Below are positions 47,175-57,923 of a DNA stretch of 64,000 nt, one piece after another. Source of the DNA: Cyclaneusma minus. Its lineage: Eukaryota; Ascomycota; Leotiomycetes; Marthamycetales; Marthamycetaceae. How positions within the stretch are numbered: the first letter of the stretch is position 1; the number at the start of each line of letters is the position of its first letter. The notes below the pieces were generated by a model. It saw only the letters and a list, made by a program, of their open reading frames with translations. It made no database searches and was not told the origin of the DNA. The stretch is taken from contig JAKZHN010000007.1 in the NCBI GenBank assembly GCA_037179335.1, forward strand, positions 124,001 to 188,000. The letters run 5' to 3'. The position numbers and the translations under genes were made by a program.

Positions 47175-47968
47175 GATGGGGATCTCCGGCTTGCGGCTTC
47201 TCGGGGCGTGGATTGCTTATCGCTGGGGATCTGAAGGAGCGTCAAGAGGTTTTGGTAAAGGAGAGGGCGGAGATGGTGTGGGATGTGGCTACGAGTGAAT
47301 AGCTGGAGAGCACATTTCTAGAGGTTGAGTGAGTGAGGGCCGTCCTCGCCTAAGTGGTTGACGATCTTCTTTATTCCCAGAAGTGACCACCGACTAGGTA
47401 CCAGCTTTCAAACATCTTTGAGTTTCAATGGATCCCATGGATTGCATCGAGTCTTCAGTCGCCCAGGGAAAATAATCTTTGGCTTTCAATGGGATCTAGT
47501 TAGTTTGGCGCGCTGGATCCACGGCGGCAGTTACTAGGGTGCTACGAGAAGTCGGGAACCAGGATGGACGAAATGTCGAGCTTCACATATGGCACAGAAG
47601 AATTCCAAGCACGCATCTCATGGCGGACCACGAATTGGCCTTTCTGATGCTTCCCCATATTTGAGCCCCAGTCATGTCTGTATTTTGGAAGAGTCTGGAG
47701 ATCTAGAGCGCAGCGCATTGTTCTCGCAAAACGTCAAATCGCAACGATAACCCAGCGTAATTCACATCCCCATCTCTCGCGATGAGAAGAATTCATCAAA
47801 CCAAATCATAGCTTTTGCGCGAGGAAATACGTGAATGCTGGGATGTCGAAAACGCCGTGGTCCTATCCAGTGAAGGAGAGAGTCACGAAATTCGCCCGCC
47901 TGCTACCTCCAGAAAGCTTTCGTGTCGTCGTATAGGATGTAGCGAGAGTCGACCGAGCGAGCGCGGAT
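47175..47968. other. Tandem spacer between BET1 and CHZ1, no gene seen
   Basis: BET1 promoter and CHZ1 3' flank, both minus strand. No frame with family resemblance and no repeats seen. Confidence 0.5.
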
Positions 47969-48406
47969 CTAGTCCTCCATCTTGTCCTCGGGAGCCACGA
48001 AATCGTCGTCCTCGTCTTCATCGTCGTCGGGACCCATCTCCTCAGCGGCCTTGGCGAAGTCGATCTGGCGGCCACGGGTGCGGCGTCCGCCGGCAATAAT
48101 GTTGTCGGTGTCGATCTCCTCCATGTTGTCCTCGTCGGGCTCTTCAACTGCAGAAAATGGTCAGTCGCATGTCTTAGGTTGATCGTAGATGCGCTTACCA
48201 GTCTCAGTGGTCTGTCACAGGATTCGCGTTAGCTTGATTCGACAAGTCGATTGGGAAGTTCAGCATACCTCGTCAACTTCCTCCTCGTCAGAGGTCTCTT
48301 CCTCACCCATGCTCACGTCCTCGGCTTGCGCCTCAGTGGCCTTGCCTTTGCCCTTGTCTTGGGCGATGTTGGCGCTCTGCTGAGCAGACTCGTTCTGGGC
48401 CGACAT
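47969..48406 (-). CDS. CHZ1: Histone H2A.Z-specific chaperone
   Basis: Chz1 binds H2A.Z-H2B dimers and delivers them to the SWR1 complex. Three exons: 48406-48269, 48211-48199 (a 13-nt microexon) and 48147-47969, 109 residues. The N-terminal half is acidic and disordered. The conserved Chz motif is IDTDNIIAGGRRTRGRQIDFAKA at about residues 63-85, followed by an acidic tail (DDDEDEDDDFVAPEDKMED). Family length and layout fit. The microexon (ACCACTGAGACTG) is flanked by a GTAAGC donor and a CAG acceptor and restores frame between the other two. Confidence 0.9.
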
Positions 48407-49030
48407 GGTGGTTTACGGGTTGTGAAGAGTGTTTTGTGGAGTTGTAGGGAAGTGAGGGTTGGAGGTGGTGTGTGGAGAGAGGATGCGATTCACAAACGAG
48501 CTGAGGGAACGCGAGGGAGGGCGCGTAGGCTAAAGTAATTTATCGCCGCCTAGCAACCGAGCTGCAAGCTTGGGGTGTGGGTGAAGTAAGCGAAGGGGGG
48601 TGCGGTGCCTCACATATGTCTGCGTGTCCCTTAGCTGCATATACCTTGATCTTTCTGGGAAGAAAAGCAATCTGGTAATTGCAATCAACTCTGGCGACTG
48701 GCCAGTAGGAATTGAATTTCAGAGTCTTGTAATTTCCCCTTTCCAGGTAGTTGTTCTTCTAGCACAGTAATAACTTCCCTGCCGAGACACACCGGATGGG
48801 TATACATAATAAGTGTATACCAGTTTCCACTAGCTTTTTGATGGCAGAACTGACGGTCAGACGAGGTTGAAGAATGGCCGCATTCAGGGACAGATTGAGG
48901 TGCCCTTTTCAAGGCCATAGCTGGCTTCTGATCCCTTGGCTTGCCAGACGATTGTAGAGCACGGCACGGGAGCAACGGATCACGATAGAAGAGCATGATG
49001 GAAATACTTGCAACGCAATCAAGCAGCTTC
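48407..49030. other. Tandem spacer between CHZ1 and EMC10, no gene seen
   Basis: CHZ1 promoter and EMC10 3' flank. Open frames at 48685-49062 run through the EMC10 stop region and have no family signal. Confidence 0.5.
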
Positions 49031-49675
49031 TCATTTCTTAGGAGCTTCTTCTGGAGCTCCACCGGCGGACATCATGAGCACTGTGACTCCTAGCATAACC
49101 CACCAGTATCTGTGTTGAAAGTCAGCATTTATCCAAGGAAAATCATGGGAACTCAGGACGTACTTTTGCAAGAACGTCTTCTCAGGAACCTCCTCGGCCA
49201 TCTTTCCCTCCTTCAAAACCACCGGCCTGTTCAACTCTGGCTTCTTTCCCTTCCCCATCTGCACAACCTGGAGCTTGGGACCAAAGTCTCTTGTCTGACC
49301 AGCATCCACCTTTCCACTCTTGCACACCACACTCTGGATATCACCCTGCGCATCGAGAGAGACGATCAAATTAGGTCGGAATCCTCGGTCGAAGCTTGCA
49401 GCAGACGTCACAGTGGTGGCAGACTTCCATGCTGATGTCTTCTCATCGTAGATACCTAAGCGGAGGATGTCGCTGTCTGACGAGATCTCGGGGGCATTGT
49501 AGGAGACAATTTCGCTATCGAGCGTCGAGGGGTTATACTCGATCTCGGCGAGAAGAGTGGCAGAGCCGGGCGCATCGACGGTCTCGAGGTAAATGGATCG
49601 AGATGCGGTGAGGCCGGGAGAGCTTGCTGCCAGCGCTGCTGACACGAAGGTCGCCAGAAGGCTGAGATACCTCAT
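49031..49675 (-). CDS. EMC10: ER membrane protein complex subunit 10
   Basis: Lumenal subunit of the EMC insertase, which helps insert and fold multi-pass membrane proteins. Two exons: 49675-49164 and 49109-49031, 196 residues. A cleavable signal peptide (MRYLSLLATFVSAALAA) leads into a beta-sandwich lumenal domain with conserved LAEIEYNPSTL, SAWKSATTVTSA and CKSGKVDAGQTRDFGPK. A single C-terminal membrane helix (YWWVMLGVTVLMM) follows. The 54-nt intron is a multiple of three and has no stop, so intron retention would give a 214-residue protein with an inserted segment before the helix. Spliced sequence gives the typical KYWWV junction. Confidence 0.88.
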   Translation of the reverse strand: MRYLSLLATFVSAALAASSPGLTASRSIYLETVDAPGSATLLAEIEYNPSTLDSEIVSYNAPEISSDSDILRLGIYDEKTSAWKSATTVTSAASFDRGFRPNLIVSLDAQGDIQSVVCKSGKVDAGQTRDFGPKLQVVQMGKGKKPELNRPVVLKEGKMAEEVPEKTFLQKYVLSSHDFPWINADFQHRYWWVMLGVTVLMMSAGGAPEEAPKK

Positions 49676-50604
49676 GGTTGGCGATTTTGCCGTTGAATGG
49701 CCAGATGCAGCTGTTCTGTTGCTCGGCGAGAGCGAGGTATGGGAGCCGTGATGGCAATCTGGGGCTGATGGTTTATTCAGGTCGATAAGGTACGAAAGAG
49801 GTTTAGCCGGATTTTTGACTTGATGTTGCTTTCTGCCCCATAACAGTCCGACTTCCTGGACGTCACTGTCGTCCGCTCTTTACTGATTTATCAACCGAAT
49901 TCAAGTCATCAGAACACCAGAATCAATGCAGCTTCCTACATGTATTACTCTAGAATCTGGATATGAGCCTGGAATCGGACATCCCCGGACTCAGACCTCA
50001 AAATCCAGAATTCCATATCCCTACTGCCCCACAACGACTGAAGACGCAAATCAAGCTTGCCAGTCAGTAATCGGTCTGATGGTGAAGGTGATAATGCGAA
50101 GGGACAACGAGGTTAGTTTTAGAACGATAATCTGCAGACTAAGTTTCAAGATTCCTCGTTTAATTCTCGTCTTTGAACTACTCCTGTAGGCCGTATTCAG
50201 ACTTTTTTCCACCCACTGTATCGAAACCCAACTGACACTGGTCTTGGTTGACTGACGCAACTACTTGCAGTAGTCTATCTACTCACCGGCGACGTGCATG
50301 GTCCCTAGATAGCAGAACGTGCACAATTCTCTACCGCGTCACTGCGCCCTGTCTTGGACCTTTGAGTCACATCGATATAGTGTCTGTACTGTTGTCTGGC
50401 TATATGGCTGCCAGAGACTGAAGGTTTTCTATGACTGCTCCTCAGTCCACACCTCTTACCACTTAGTATTCATTCTGTCCTCCAAATCCTTCGCTCGCAC
50501 CAAGATTACAATCACCTGATACATATATCTTGTGATATTTGGTCTCTCTTCCCCTCTAGCCAATTGACTTTGCATAAGTCTCTCGGATTCCTAGCACTTT
50601 CAAG
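49676..50604. promoter_or_regulatory. Divergent spacer between EMC10 and the Egt2-like gene
   Basis: 929 bp between divergent starts. A TGAGTCA at 50363-50369 lies 236 bp upstream of the Egt2-like ATG. The last 100 bp are pyrimidine-rich. Nothing else recognised. Confidence 0.4.
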
Positions 50605-52159
50605 ATGGGAAGCGTGCCCGATCCCCAAGATGACTCGGTCTATAAGAAGACACCCTTCGGGGCCGAGCTTCGAAAACAGTTTCTGTTTGCTCCCAACTAC
50701 CGGAACATGAATCATGGTATCTATCTCCCCCTAGGTCTATCCATTACAGAAGTGTATAGCTCCAACTTATTCTCCTCAAGGTTCTTTTGGCACCTTCCCC
50801 CGTGCCATCCGCAACAAACTCCGTCACTTTCAAGATCTCGCCGAAGCCACTCCAGACCCCTTCATCAGATATGACTATCCTCTCCTCCTCGATGAAGCCC
50901 GCAATGCCGTTGCGGAGATCTTGAATGCTCCAGTAGAGACTATTGTCTTGACACCTAATGCCACCCACGCCTTCAATACCGTCCTCCGCAACATCGTCTG
51001 GGACAGCGACGGCAAAGACGAAATCCTCTATTTCAGCACCATCTACAGCGCCTGCGGCAAAACCATCGACTACATCTGCGAATACAGCCGCAACCTCGTC
51101 AACCCCCGCCGCATCGACATCACCTACCCCCTCGAAGATACCGACTACCTGGCCGCGTTCAAAGACGCCATCGCCGCAAGCAAAGCATCAGGCCACCGAC
51201 CCAAACTCGCCACTTTCGACACCGTCTGTGCGATCCCCGGTGTACGCGTCCCCTTCGAACAACTAACTGCTATTTGTAAATCCGAAGGTATCTTGTCACT
51301 AATCGACGGCGCCCACGGCATCGGCCACATTCCCCTCAGTCTCTCCACTTTGCAGCAAGATTTCTTCCTCTCGAATGCACACAAATGGCTCTTCGCACCC
51401 CGCGGCTGTTGTACGCTCTACGTGCCCATCCACAACCAGCACCTAATCCGCTCCACGTTACCCACATCCCACGGTTTCATCCCACAGCAAAGCCAAAACA
51501 CATGGCCAGACCCTCTGCCTCCCAAACACAAAAGCGCATTTGTGAATAACTTCGAATTCGTAGGCACGGTCGATGCATCGCCATTTCTGTGCTTACCCGA
51601 AGCGATTAAATGGCGAAAAGAAGTTTGTGGTGGCGAAGAGGCGATTATGCAGTATTGTACTGAGCTGGCTGGGAAAGGGGGGAAGATAGTAGCGGAGATT
51701 CTGGGTACGAAGGTGTTGGATAATAAGACGGAGACGCTGACCGGCTGCTGCTTTGCGAATGTGCTGCTGCCGATTGTGTCATGGCGAAACGCGGAGCAGG
51801 CGGCAAAGACGGTTGAGAATGAGGGAGGCGAGTATGGGGATGCGGAAGTGGTGGGCGTGCCGGCGGAAGATGCGGTTAAGGCGACGCTGTGGATGCAGAA
51901 TACGCTTGTGAATGAGCGAGAGACGTTTCTGGCGATTTTCCCGTTTCAGGCACAGTACTGGGTCAGGCTTAGTGCGCAGGTGTATCTGGATGAAAAGGAC
52001 TTTGAGTGGACGGGGAAGGTGTTGAAGGATATTTGTAAGAGGGTAGGGAAGGGCGAGTATAAGGAAGTGGCGGCTAGTGCTACACAGGGGGTTAAGGAAC
52101 CTGCTGTGGAGGGCGCGAAACTTGCAAGGCACGAGGTGAGCGAGGGGGAGAAGTTTTGA
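50605..52159 (+). CDS. Class V aminotransferase fold enzyme, Egt2-like (hercynylcysteine sulfoxide lyase family)
   Basis: PLP-dependent protein of 496 residues in two exons: 50605-50716 and 50781-52159, with the junction inside NMNHGSFGTF. PLP-site features: LTPNATHAFNTVLRN, the FDTVCAIPG strand, DGAHGIGH with the cofactor-contacting Asp, and the Schiff-base lysine in SNAHKWLFAPRG. Residues around DEILYFSTIYSACGKTIDY and NQHLIRSTLPTSHGF closely resemble the Neurospora ergothioneine enzyme Egt2, which cleaves hercynylcysteine sulfoxide. Family assignment is firm, the substrate less so, since fungi carry several related lyases and epimerases. No Egt1 gene is in the window. Confidence 0.87.
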
Positions 52160-52538
52160 ATTATCATAGAGTGCTTTGTGGACTTTTTCTATCTATCACA
52201 GCCAATCAGTCATCATGCATACGCTAGGAGGACTAGAAGACATGACAAAAGCAGCCCATTCACATATCCTTCGCTTGTGAAACTCCACCAACCCAAGCAG
52301 GTGACGTGATTCGGCTTCTGCTGAATGCTTTTCTGGGCAAATCTCGAGGACTTGCAACGTCGCTAATGATTATTTACATACCCTGGCCACCGTATATGAC
52401 TCGACTCGCTTGAACTTATTCAAACCACCGGAGACTATCCAAACACCGACACCGATCCAAGTTACCCAGGATTTTGGACACGCTCAAACGCAGTAACGCT
52501 ACAGCACTCAAGTCGTGGAGCTCAGACAGAGCCCATAC
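52160..52538. other. Convergent spacer, no gene seen
   Basis: 3' flanks of the Egt2-like gene and the sirtuin gene. Nothing recognised. Confidence 0.5.
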
Positions 52539-55091
52539 TCAAGGCCTCGATTGGCCCAAGCCTAGCAATGCCTTTGCTGCGGCAACCTTCTCAGATAAAG
52601 TCTCCGTCCAGGCATGTAAGCCACCGTTCTTCGGCTTTGGAGTTTCTTCAACAAACGGATCCGACAACATCGTATCTATGCTGCCCAATCTCTTGATTCT
52701 TTGTTCCGACGGCGTCATAGGATTACCATCATCACTCGACGGAAGACCAAGCTGTGGGCTCTGCACTAAGTCGGGAGCAAGACCTGGGGAGGACGATGAA
52801 TTGTATTGGTCGCGGATTGGAGCAAGACCGGGGTAGGACGGGGAATCGTATTGGTTGCGGATTGGAGCAAGGACGATATTCGACAAGACTTGTGACTGGA
52901 ACTGAGCATTGCGACGGCTTACGTACTTTGCTGGTGAATGAGAGATGGGGTTGTTGGGAGAGGGCCATTTGAGAGGTGGGAGAGTAGGACGGTCTTGCAC
53001 TGGTGGGGGAGCGATGTCTACAGGCCTTCCCTGTAATAGTTGGCTGGGCTTCTGCCGTCCCACTCCTGCCATGGCCGCGTAGTCCTTGCGTGGTTTGCGG
53101 CGGGTGGAGTATTTCGGTGGGGAGCGTGGAGGGACAGAAGGAAGAGCGGTTCGCCCATAGGCGGGAGTTGCATCCTCGAAATACTTTGGAGCACCCTCGA
53201 GAGACTTTGGAGCATCCCCGAGGGAATACAGAGCAGGATTCAGATACTCCCTGGAATCCGCCGCTCTGCCAGATGTGACATTGGCCGGCAGTTCTCCCAT
53301 TGCCGGTCTTGCCTTTCTCCTTGGTTTACTGGTCTCTGATTTCCCCCTTTTTGCTGGAGGTTGCTTCGCTTTGGTTTTCGCAGGCATCGATTTGGCAGGT
53401 CTTGGTGGCCCCGGAATGTTTCGAAGGGCTTCATGAAGTTTGTGGATCAGGTTTGCCCCGCAATGTTTCGATTCACGCAGGAGTCGAGGTTTGCTTGGGT
53501 CGACAACTCTCTTCCTTTTCGCTCGGGTATTCTCCGTCGACTTTGTCTCTCCGAGCGACGCGCCTTTAGCCCTCGACTTGCGTTTCGGCTTCTCAGCATC
53601 GACGTCTCTGCTAGTACTTCTGCTTAACGACTGGTTTTCGTCCGACTTCGGCTTTCCGGCTTTTGTAGTGCTGGCCTCTTTCTTCTTGGGTGGATCTTTC
53701 ACAATTCCTTGTGGCAGCAGGATATCCTGCCTTCGGAGCTTCAGATCGTTCACCCAGGCATCACAATCATTTTCGACAAAATAGTCAATGACATCTCCCC
53801 AGGTGCTCTCAGGCGGCTTCGTTCGGTTGACAAAGATGACCTTTCCTCCTCGACTGTGCACTGCTTTCGCAAACTCCTTGACCATGACTTTCAGACCATG
53901 AACTCGCAAGGATGTGCCCAATATCAGAAGCATTTCTGGGTTCAAGGACAAATCATGCGTGATGATGGGCGCGATGAGATGTGCTGCGGGATGCTCTTCT
54001 CCATACAAAACGATATCCGGCCTCAGTCGTCCAATGGCCACGCTTCTCCGTCCTTTGCCACGACGATCAGCATCGCTTTTGGAGCATCGCGTGCAGTTCG
54101 GTGCAGTGCCAGCCAGTAGTGAATGTTCCAAAGTTGCCCCAATCGATGTGCCATCCTCAGAATCATATCCTTCGCTGGCTTCTTCGTCCCATCCGCAGAG
54201 CTGGAGACATAACTCGCAGCGCAGATAGTCTAATGTTCCGTGGAGACCAACTACTTCACATCCTCCATCGCCAAGCTTCTCCGGATCAAGTGTGCTGTTT
54301 TCCTCTTCTGTCACATTTTCGCGTAGTTGTTTGAGCTGCTGAGCTGAGAAGCGTGTTCGAGAGCCTGGTCCCTTGGCGATGTCTGTACAGAGTCCCTCCC
54401 GGCTTTCCAGACCATCAATATTCTGGGTGTAACAACGAACCAAGCGTCCACCATCGCGAAGCTCTCGAATGAATTTGTGCGCGGTAGTCGTCTCTTGGAT
54501 GTCCGTCTGAATGCGTCGCCGCAGTGAAGCGATGAATTTGAGGAATATTGACGTGGACAAAGAGTCGCTCCATATGATACTGTCGAACATATCCTTTCCT
54601 TTCAGCTTTGGCAGCGTGCCACGTCTGGCTGCAGACAGGAACGCGTCGTCCTCAGAAGACGGGATTGAGGATTGCGATAATTGAATTGACGGGGGTGTTG
54701 CATGGTCTGGCTTTGAGCGTCCCTTCCGCTGGTCCTTCTTGGTTTCCTGCTCGTCTGGACTAACTTCGGACCTGACATCTGGCTTGTCTTCGGCGGCCTC
54801 TGTGGTTTGCGAGGACCGGGACGAGCATGCGCGCTCCAACCGCCGTCTCTTTGGCGGCGGCTCAATATCGCTACTGTCCGCCGTTGTAGGCTGGGGAGAT
54901 GCAGCTGCGGCAGCTTCGTAGTGTGTTTGTATCATGGAATAGAGACCGTTCTCTGAACGGAAGTCTGGTATGCCGCAGTTTGTCGAAATCCCGGCTCCAG
55001 TGATGACCACAAACTTCTTCGACTTGGCCATAATATTCGCAATGTCCTGCAGCTGTGCGCCATCTCCCGGTTCCACATTGATTGTAGGCAT
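52539..55091 (-). CDS. NAD-dependent histone deacetylase, Hst3/Hst4-type sirtuin
   Basis: Class I sirtuin of the subfamily that removes H3K56 acetylation and guards genome stability. From the ATG at 55091 the protein has 850 residues in one exon. NAD-binding motifs GAGIST (residues 32-37) and PDFRSENGLY start near the N terminus. TQNIDGLE and the catalytic His in GLHGTLDY (about 286) follow. Zinc cysteines are CELC (about 295) and CTRC (about 335), then ILGTSLRVHG and FVNRTKPPESTWGDVIDYFVENDCD, typical of Hst3/4. A large charged, disordered insertion (residues 60-170) and a C-terminal tail of about 350 residues rich in K, R, S and P are added. The frame stays open upstream to about 55250 without an ATG, so an extra 5' exon is possible. 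Confidence 0.93.
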   Translation of the reverse strand: MPTINVEPGDGAQLQDIANIMAKSKKFVVITGAGISTNCGIPDFRSENGLYSMIQTHYEAAAAASPQPTTADSSDIEPPPKRRRLERACSSRSSQTTEAAEDKPDVRSEVSPDEQETKKDQRKGRSKPDHATPPSIQLSQSSIPSSEDDAFLSAARRGTLPKLKGKDMFDSIIWSDSLSTSIFLKFIASLRRRIQTDIQETTTAHKFIRELRDGGRLVRCYTQNIDGLESREGLCTDIAKGPGSRTRFSAQQLKQLRENVTEEENSTLDPEKLGDGGCEVVGLHGTLDYLRCELCLQLCGWDEEASEGYDSEDGTSIGATLEHSLLAGTAPNCTRCSKSDADRRGKGRRSVAIGRLRPDIVLYGEEHPAAHLIAPIITHDLSLNPEMLLILGTSLRVHGLKVMVKEFAKAVHSRGGKVIFVNRTKPPESTWGDVIDYFVENDCDAWVNDLKLRRQDILLPQGIVKDPPKKKEASTTKAGKPKSDENQSLSRSTSRDVDAEKPKRKSRAKGASLGETKSTENTRAKRKRVVDPSKPRLLRESKHCGANLIHKLHEALRNIPGPPRPAKSMPAKTKAKQPPAKRGKSETSKPRRKARPAMGELPANVTSGRAADSREYLNPALYSLGDAPKSLEGAPKYFEDATPAYGRTALPSVPPRSPPKYSTRRKPRKDYAAMAGVGRQKPSQLLQGRPVDIAPPPVQDRPTLPPLKWPSPNNPISHSPAKYVSRRNAQFQSQVLSNIVLAPIRNQYDSPSYPGLAPIRDQYNSSSSPGLAPDLVQSPQLGLPSSDDGNPMTPSEQRIKRLGSIDTMLSDPFVEETPKPKNGGLHAWTETLSEKVAAAKALLGLGQSRP
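52774..52870. repeat. 45-bp coding tandem repeat in the sirtuin tail
   Basis: Units 52774-52818 and 52819-52863, plus a partial third copy. They encode a 15-residue repeat (QYDSPSYPGLAPIRD / QYNSSSSPGLAP), so copy number changes would keep frame. Confidence 0.85.
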
Positions 55092-56746
55092 TGTCGCGAC
55101 GTACTGTCGTCCGACTTCTTCCTTGTTTTCTGGTTCGGCCGTCCTATCCAGCCAGGTGCCCGGGAAGAATGTGTCAGGGGACAATTGATCGCGCGAGATT
55201 CTGGAAGGGTAATATTCGTCACTTTCCGCTGTCGTGTCTCGTCTCAAGAGTTTCTGATCTCACTGGGGGACCGAGTGACCAATTGGGGCAGCGACTGCCA
55301 TAGCCGTTGTCTTCGTAGCGTCAAAGCTGTAGCAAGCAGTTATAGGGCGAGGTTCTGCTGGTATTGGGAGTGCGGTGCTTCAGCAGGCTTGTCGGCTTCA
55401 GGTATGGAAAGTTGCCGAACAATTGTTGAGCGGGAGTCGCGTTCCGTCGCAATCTTCTTCAGCAGGCTCGTCGCTTTGCATCCAGAGGTCTCGGGACCTG
55501 TTCCCCAGCAGGAGTGTTTGTGGATGTGAGAGCGCGCGGGAACAAGCTGAGTGACGCGCCGGTCGTGGAAGATGGAGGCGAATTGTCGGGGTATCTCGGT
55601 CGTGCAAAGTCGCCAATGGGCGGAAGAAGGAAGCGCACGCAAAGAAATATTTTGGGACTACGCTGGAGTCCGAACCATGTCACATAGCTTGTTGGACGCA
55701 ACAGGGGAAGCTCTGGACGGTGAGCTGGTCTTGGCCAAAATCGAGGTTGTCGCGTCGCTCAGCCTTGTGCTACACAACACCGTCGGCGATAAGTGATTGG
55801 CGGATACCGAGCGAGCTGTACCCACTTTGGCGAGGCTGACATTTTCAAAATCATGCCAGTCTGTGTGAGTTCTCGCGACCAACTCCAACGACATCTCATA
55901 TCACTCATCCGAACTGCTCTAAAACCCGCGTTTTCCCTAGTTCCTAATAGCGGCAGCTTACTCATGCATCCCAATCATTTTTCTGGTGTCCACCGTGTCC
56001 CATATCTTTGATGACTTTGGTTCCCCGACTGGCAAGCAAGTGGTGTTCAGAGGAGCTTTTGGTGGTATTGGTGGATTGCCATAATCCGGCTCCCCCAGGT
56101 TTGACCATTGACAACTTGACGACGTCTCCAACAGCACACCTCCAAACTCTGCCTTGTATAACACAAAGATTTCTGTGAGAGTCCATCACCCCCAGGAACC
56201 TTTCTCTGGACCCAGCTTAGACAGGTCATAGACTTCGCTGTCGGACCCCCCAACTTTCTCGTCGGATTACCATCCAGGAACCTACCAGGAGACGATGTCA
56301 GGATTCGTCATCCCCCTCGGCCCGAAATTGACTGATTTAAGGTTCGTTCCTCGAAGACTCCCAATGTCCTCGGAGATTAAAACTCAACTTCACTGCACCC
56401 TCCCGCTGGGGATGAGCAGCTCCCGATGTCAGACATCAGTACCTGTACGCCAACCGTGGGACAAACCGACCTCCGTAACACAATGGTCTGTCAGTTTGTA
56501 GTCTTATTGTTTTCGAAACTGCTTGATCTTCAAAGTCATGTCTTGAAGCAACTATCATGTGCTACTATCAGCAGCTTAGTTTTTCAAGTTTGTTCCCATA
56601 TCAAAAGAGCCAACACACATCGTCCCGTTTGTTGGAACTTTACACCTTCCTAGAAGGATGTCGTCCGTACGGGAGAAGCTGGTCACATTGCTATGTGTTG
56701 TCTTTGTATAAGAGAAGAACAGAGAAGAACAAACAGCAGAGCGTGG

Positions 56747-56753
56747 TATATAA
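56747..56753 (+). promoter_or_regulatory. Candidate TATA box (TATATAA) for the gene at 56973
   Basis: Perfect TATATAA in a GC-moderate context (gtggtatataagcc), the clearest TATA-like element I noticed upstream of a gene in the window. Use is inferred. Confidence 0.35.
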
Positions 56754-56877
56754 GCCGAAGCTGTAGGATTTTCTTTGAGAACAGCCAGGTCTAAATCGTT
56801 TAGCCGTTTTCTGAAAAGTTGCTGGGTCGCTGCCAGATGTATGAGTAGGGAGTTGTTCTAGCAAGCTGGGATATCAT

Positions 56878-56965
56878 TCAGCCTCCTCAATCACACTTAG
56901 CATTCTCAAGCCCTTCAGACTCCTCAACGTCGTTTAGCTGCCTCAATACAATCCAGCTTCTTGTT
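56878..56965 (+). repeat. Degenerate 18-20-bp tandem repeat in the 5' leader
   Basis: About four to five imperfect units of the form T-[CT]AG[AC]-x-x-x-CTCAA-x(4-6), starting near 56878, 56898, 56916 and 56934. It lies immediately upstream of the ATG at 56973 and would be transcribed. Confidence 0.5.
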
Positions 56966-56972
56966 TTTTACA

Positions 56973-57735
56973 ATGGCATGGAACGGTCAATTTGTCTGGC
57001 CCAAGGATAGGCAGCATAAGCCCCGTGGTTTCTTCCGCGGTCTTGGGGATGTCTTCACTGGGAAGGGTCCCGACATCTACATGATGAAGAAGGGTTCCAA
57101 GAGCCCCATCCCAACCGATCAGTGGTCGAACTGGTAGGCTCAAGTGCTCTTTCCTTGACATAACATATGCTGATGAAGACAGGGACACCTACCACCTGCC
57201 AGAATATCTCGTGGACGAGTTGAAGGGTGGTGGTCTCTTCAATGCTCGCCGGACTACGAAACGCTACGACCCGCAGTCTCGGCGATATGTCGACTGGACA
57301 CCTTCTCAACTTCCACCGGGTCTTGATCCCTATATGATGGGATGTGGTGATGAGAACAACTATCCGCGCTTCACGGAGAAGGAGTTCATGAAGATGGCAA
57401 GACATCATATGAGACATGGCAAGTTGCCTGCCAGGGGAGGCAAAGGATGGGATGAATTTGGCCCTCAGGTATGACACTTGAACTTGACTTACTAGAGTGA
57501 TCATCCTCCTAACGCTTGCCAATAGCGCTTCAGACCACGGCACGACACTTTCTGGCAGAATGCACATCGGAAAGGGGAGAACATGCGAGATGGCTTACAT
57601 CCTGACTATCAAGTGAACCCCTACTTCACGATGGCTCAGCAGCACCCAGAAGACGTTGAACGATGGTACACCAACACATGGACCGGAGGTCCACCAAACC
57701 CTATGTTTTTTGGGGAAGGCCCAATGTGTTTCTGA
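56973..57735 (+). CDS. Conserved-looking fungal protein, unknown function
   Basis: Three exons: 56973-57133, 57183-57468 and 57526-57735, 218 residues. Both introns are short (49 and 57 nt) and phase-consistent, which supports a real gene. The protein is soluble and aromatic-rich, with many W, Y, H, P and G residues, no signal peptide and no membrane helix. Recurrent short motifs include FFRGLGDVF, FTEKEFMKMARHHMRHG, and a C-terminal WYTNTWTGGPPNPMF. The pattern of W/Y/P/G with H/R suggests an extended, binding-type protein, but no known domain is recognised. Preceded by a TATA-like box and a repeated leader. Confidence 0.65.
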
Positions 57736-57923
57736 GACTAGACATTTCGGTCTCAACAATCGCACTTATACCTCCGGCTCTTGTGCTCTTGAATCTTGTG
57801 CTCTGCCCATTCCTTGATGCTGAACGGCTTTTTGCCAATGAGCCATTCCAAGACATTCGAGTTCCCTTGAAGACCATGTCTGCTGTAGTAGAGAATGAGT
57901 CTTTCTAGTCCTTCCGTCACTCT

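Larger units (their letters stand above)
55092..56972. other. 1.9-kb divergent spacer, no gene seen
   Basis: Upstream region of the sirtuin (-) and of the unknown gene at 56973 (+). Several open frames of 65-115 codons lie between 55185 and 55800 on both strands, none family-like. A TATATAA at 56747-56753 sits 226 bp before the next ATG. A degenerate repeat follows, listed separately. Confidence 0.45.

Noticed and set aside
47815..48538. Plus-strand frames across CHZ1
   Set aside because: Antisense to a gene with a clear Chz motif and matching splice sites.
4582..50369. All TGASTCA sites as regulatory elements
   Set aside because: About six occur in the window, close to the roughly eight expected by chance. 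Only those near LeuRS and in ILV2 introns are kept, on context.
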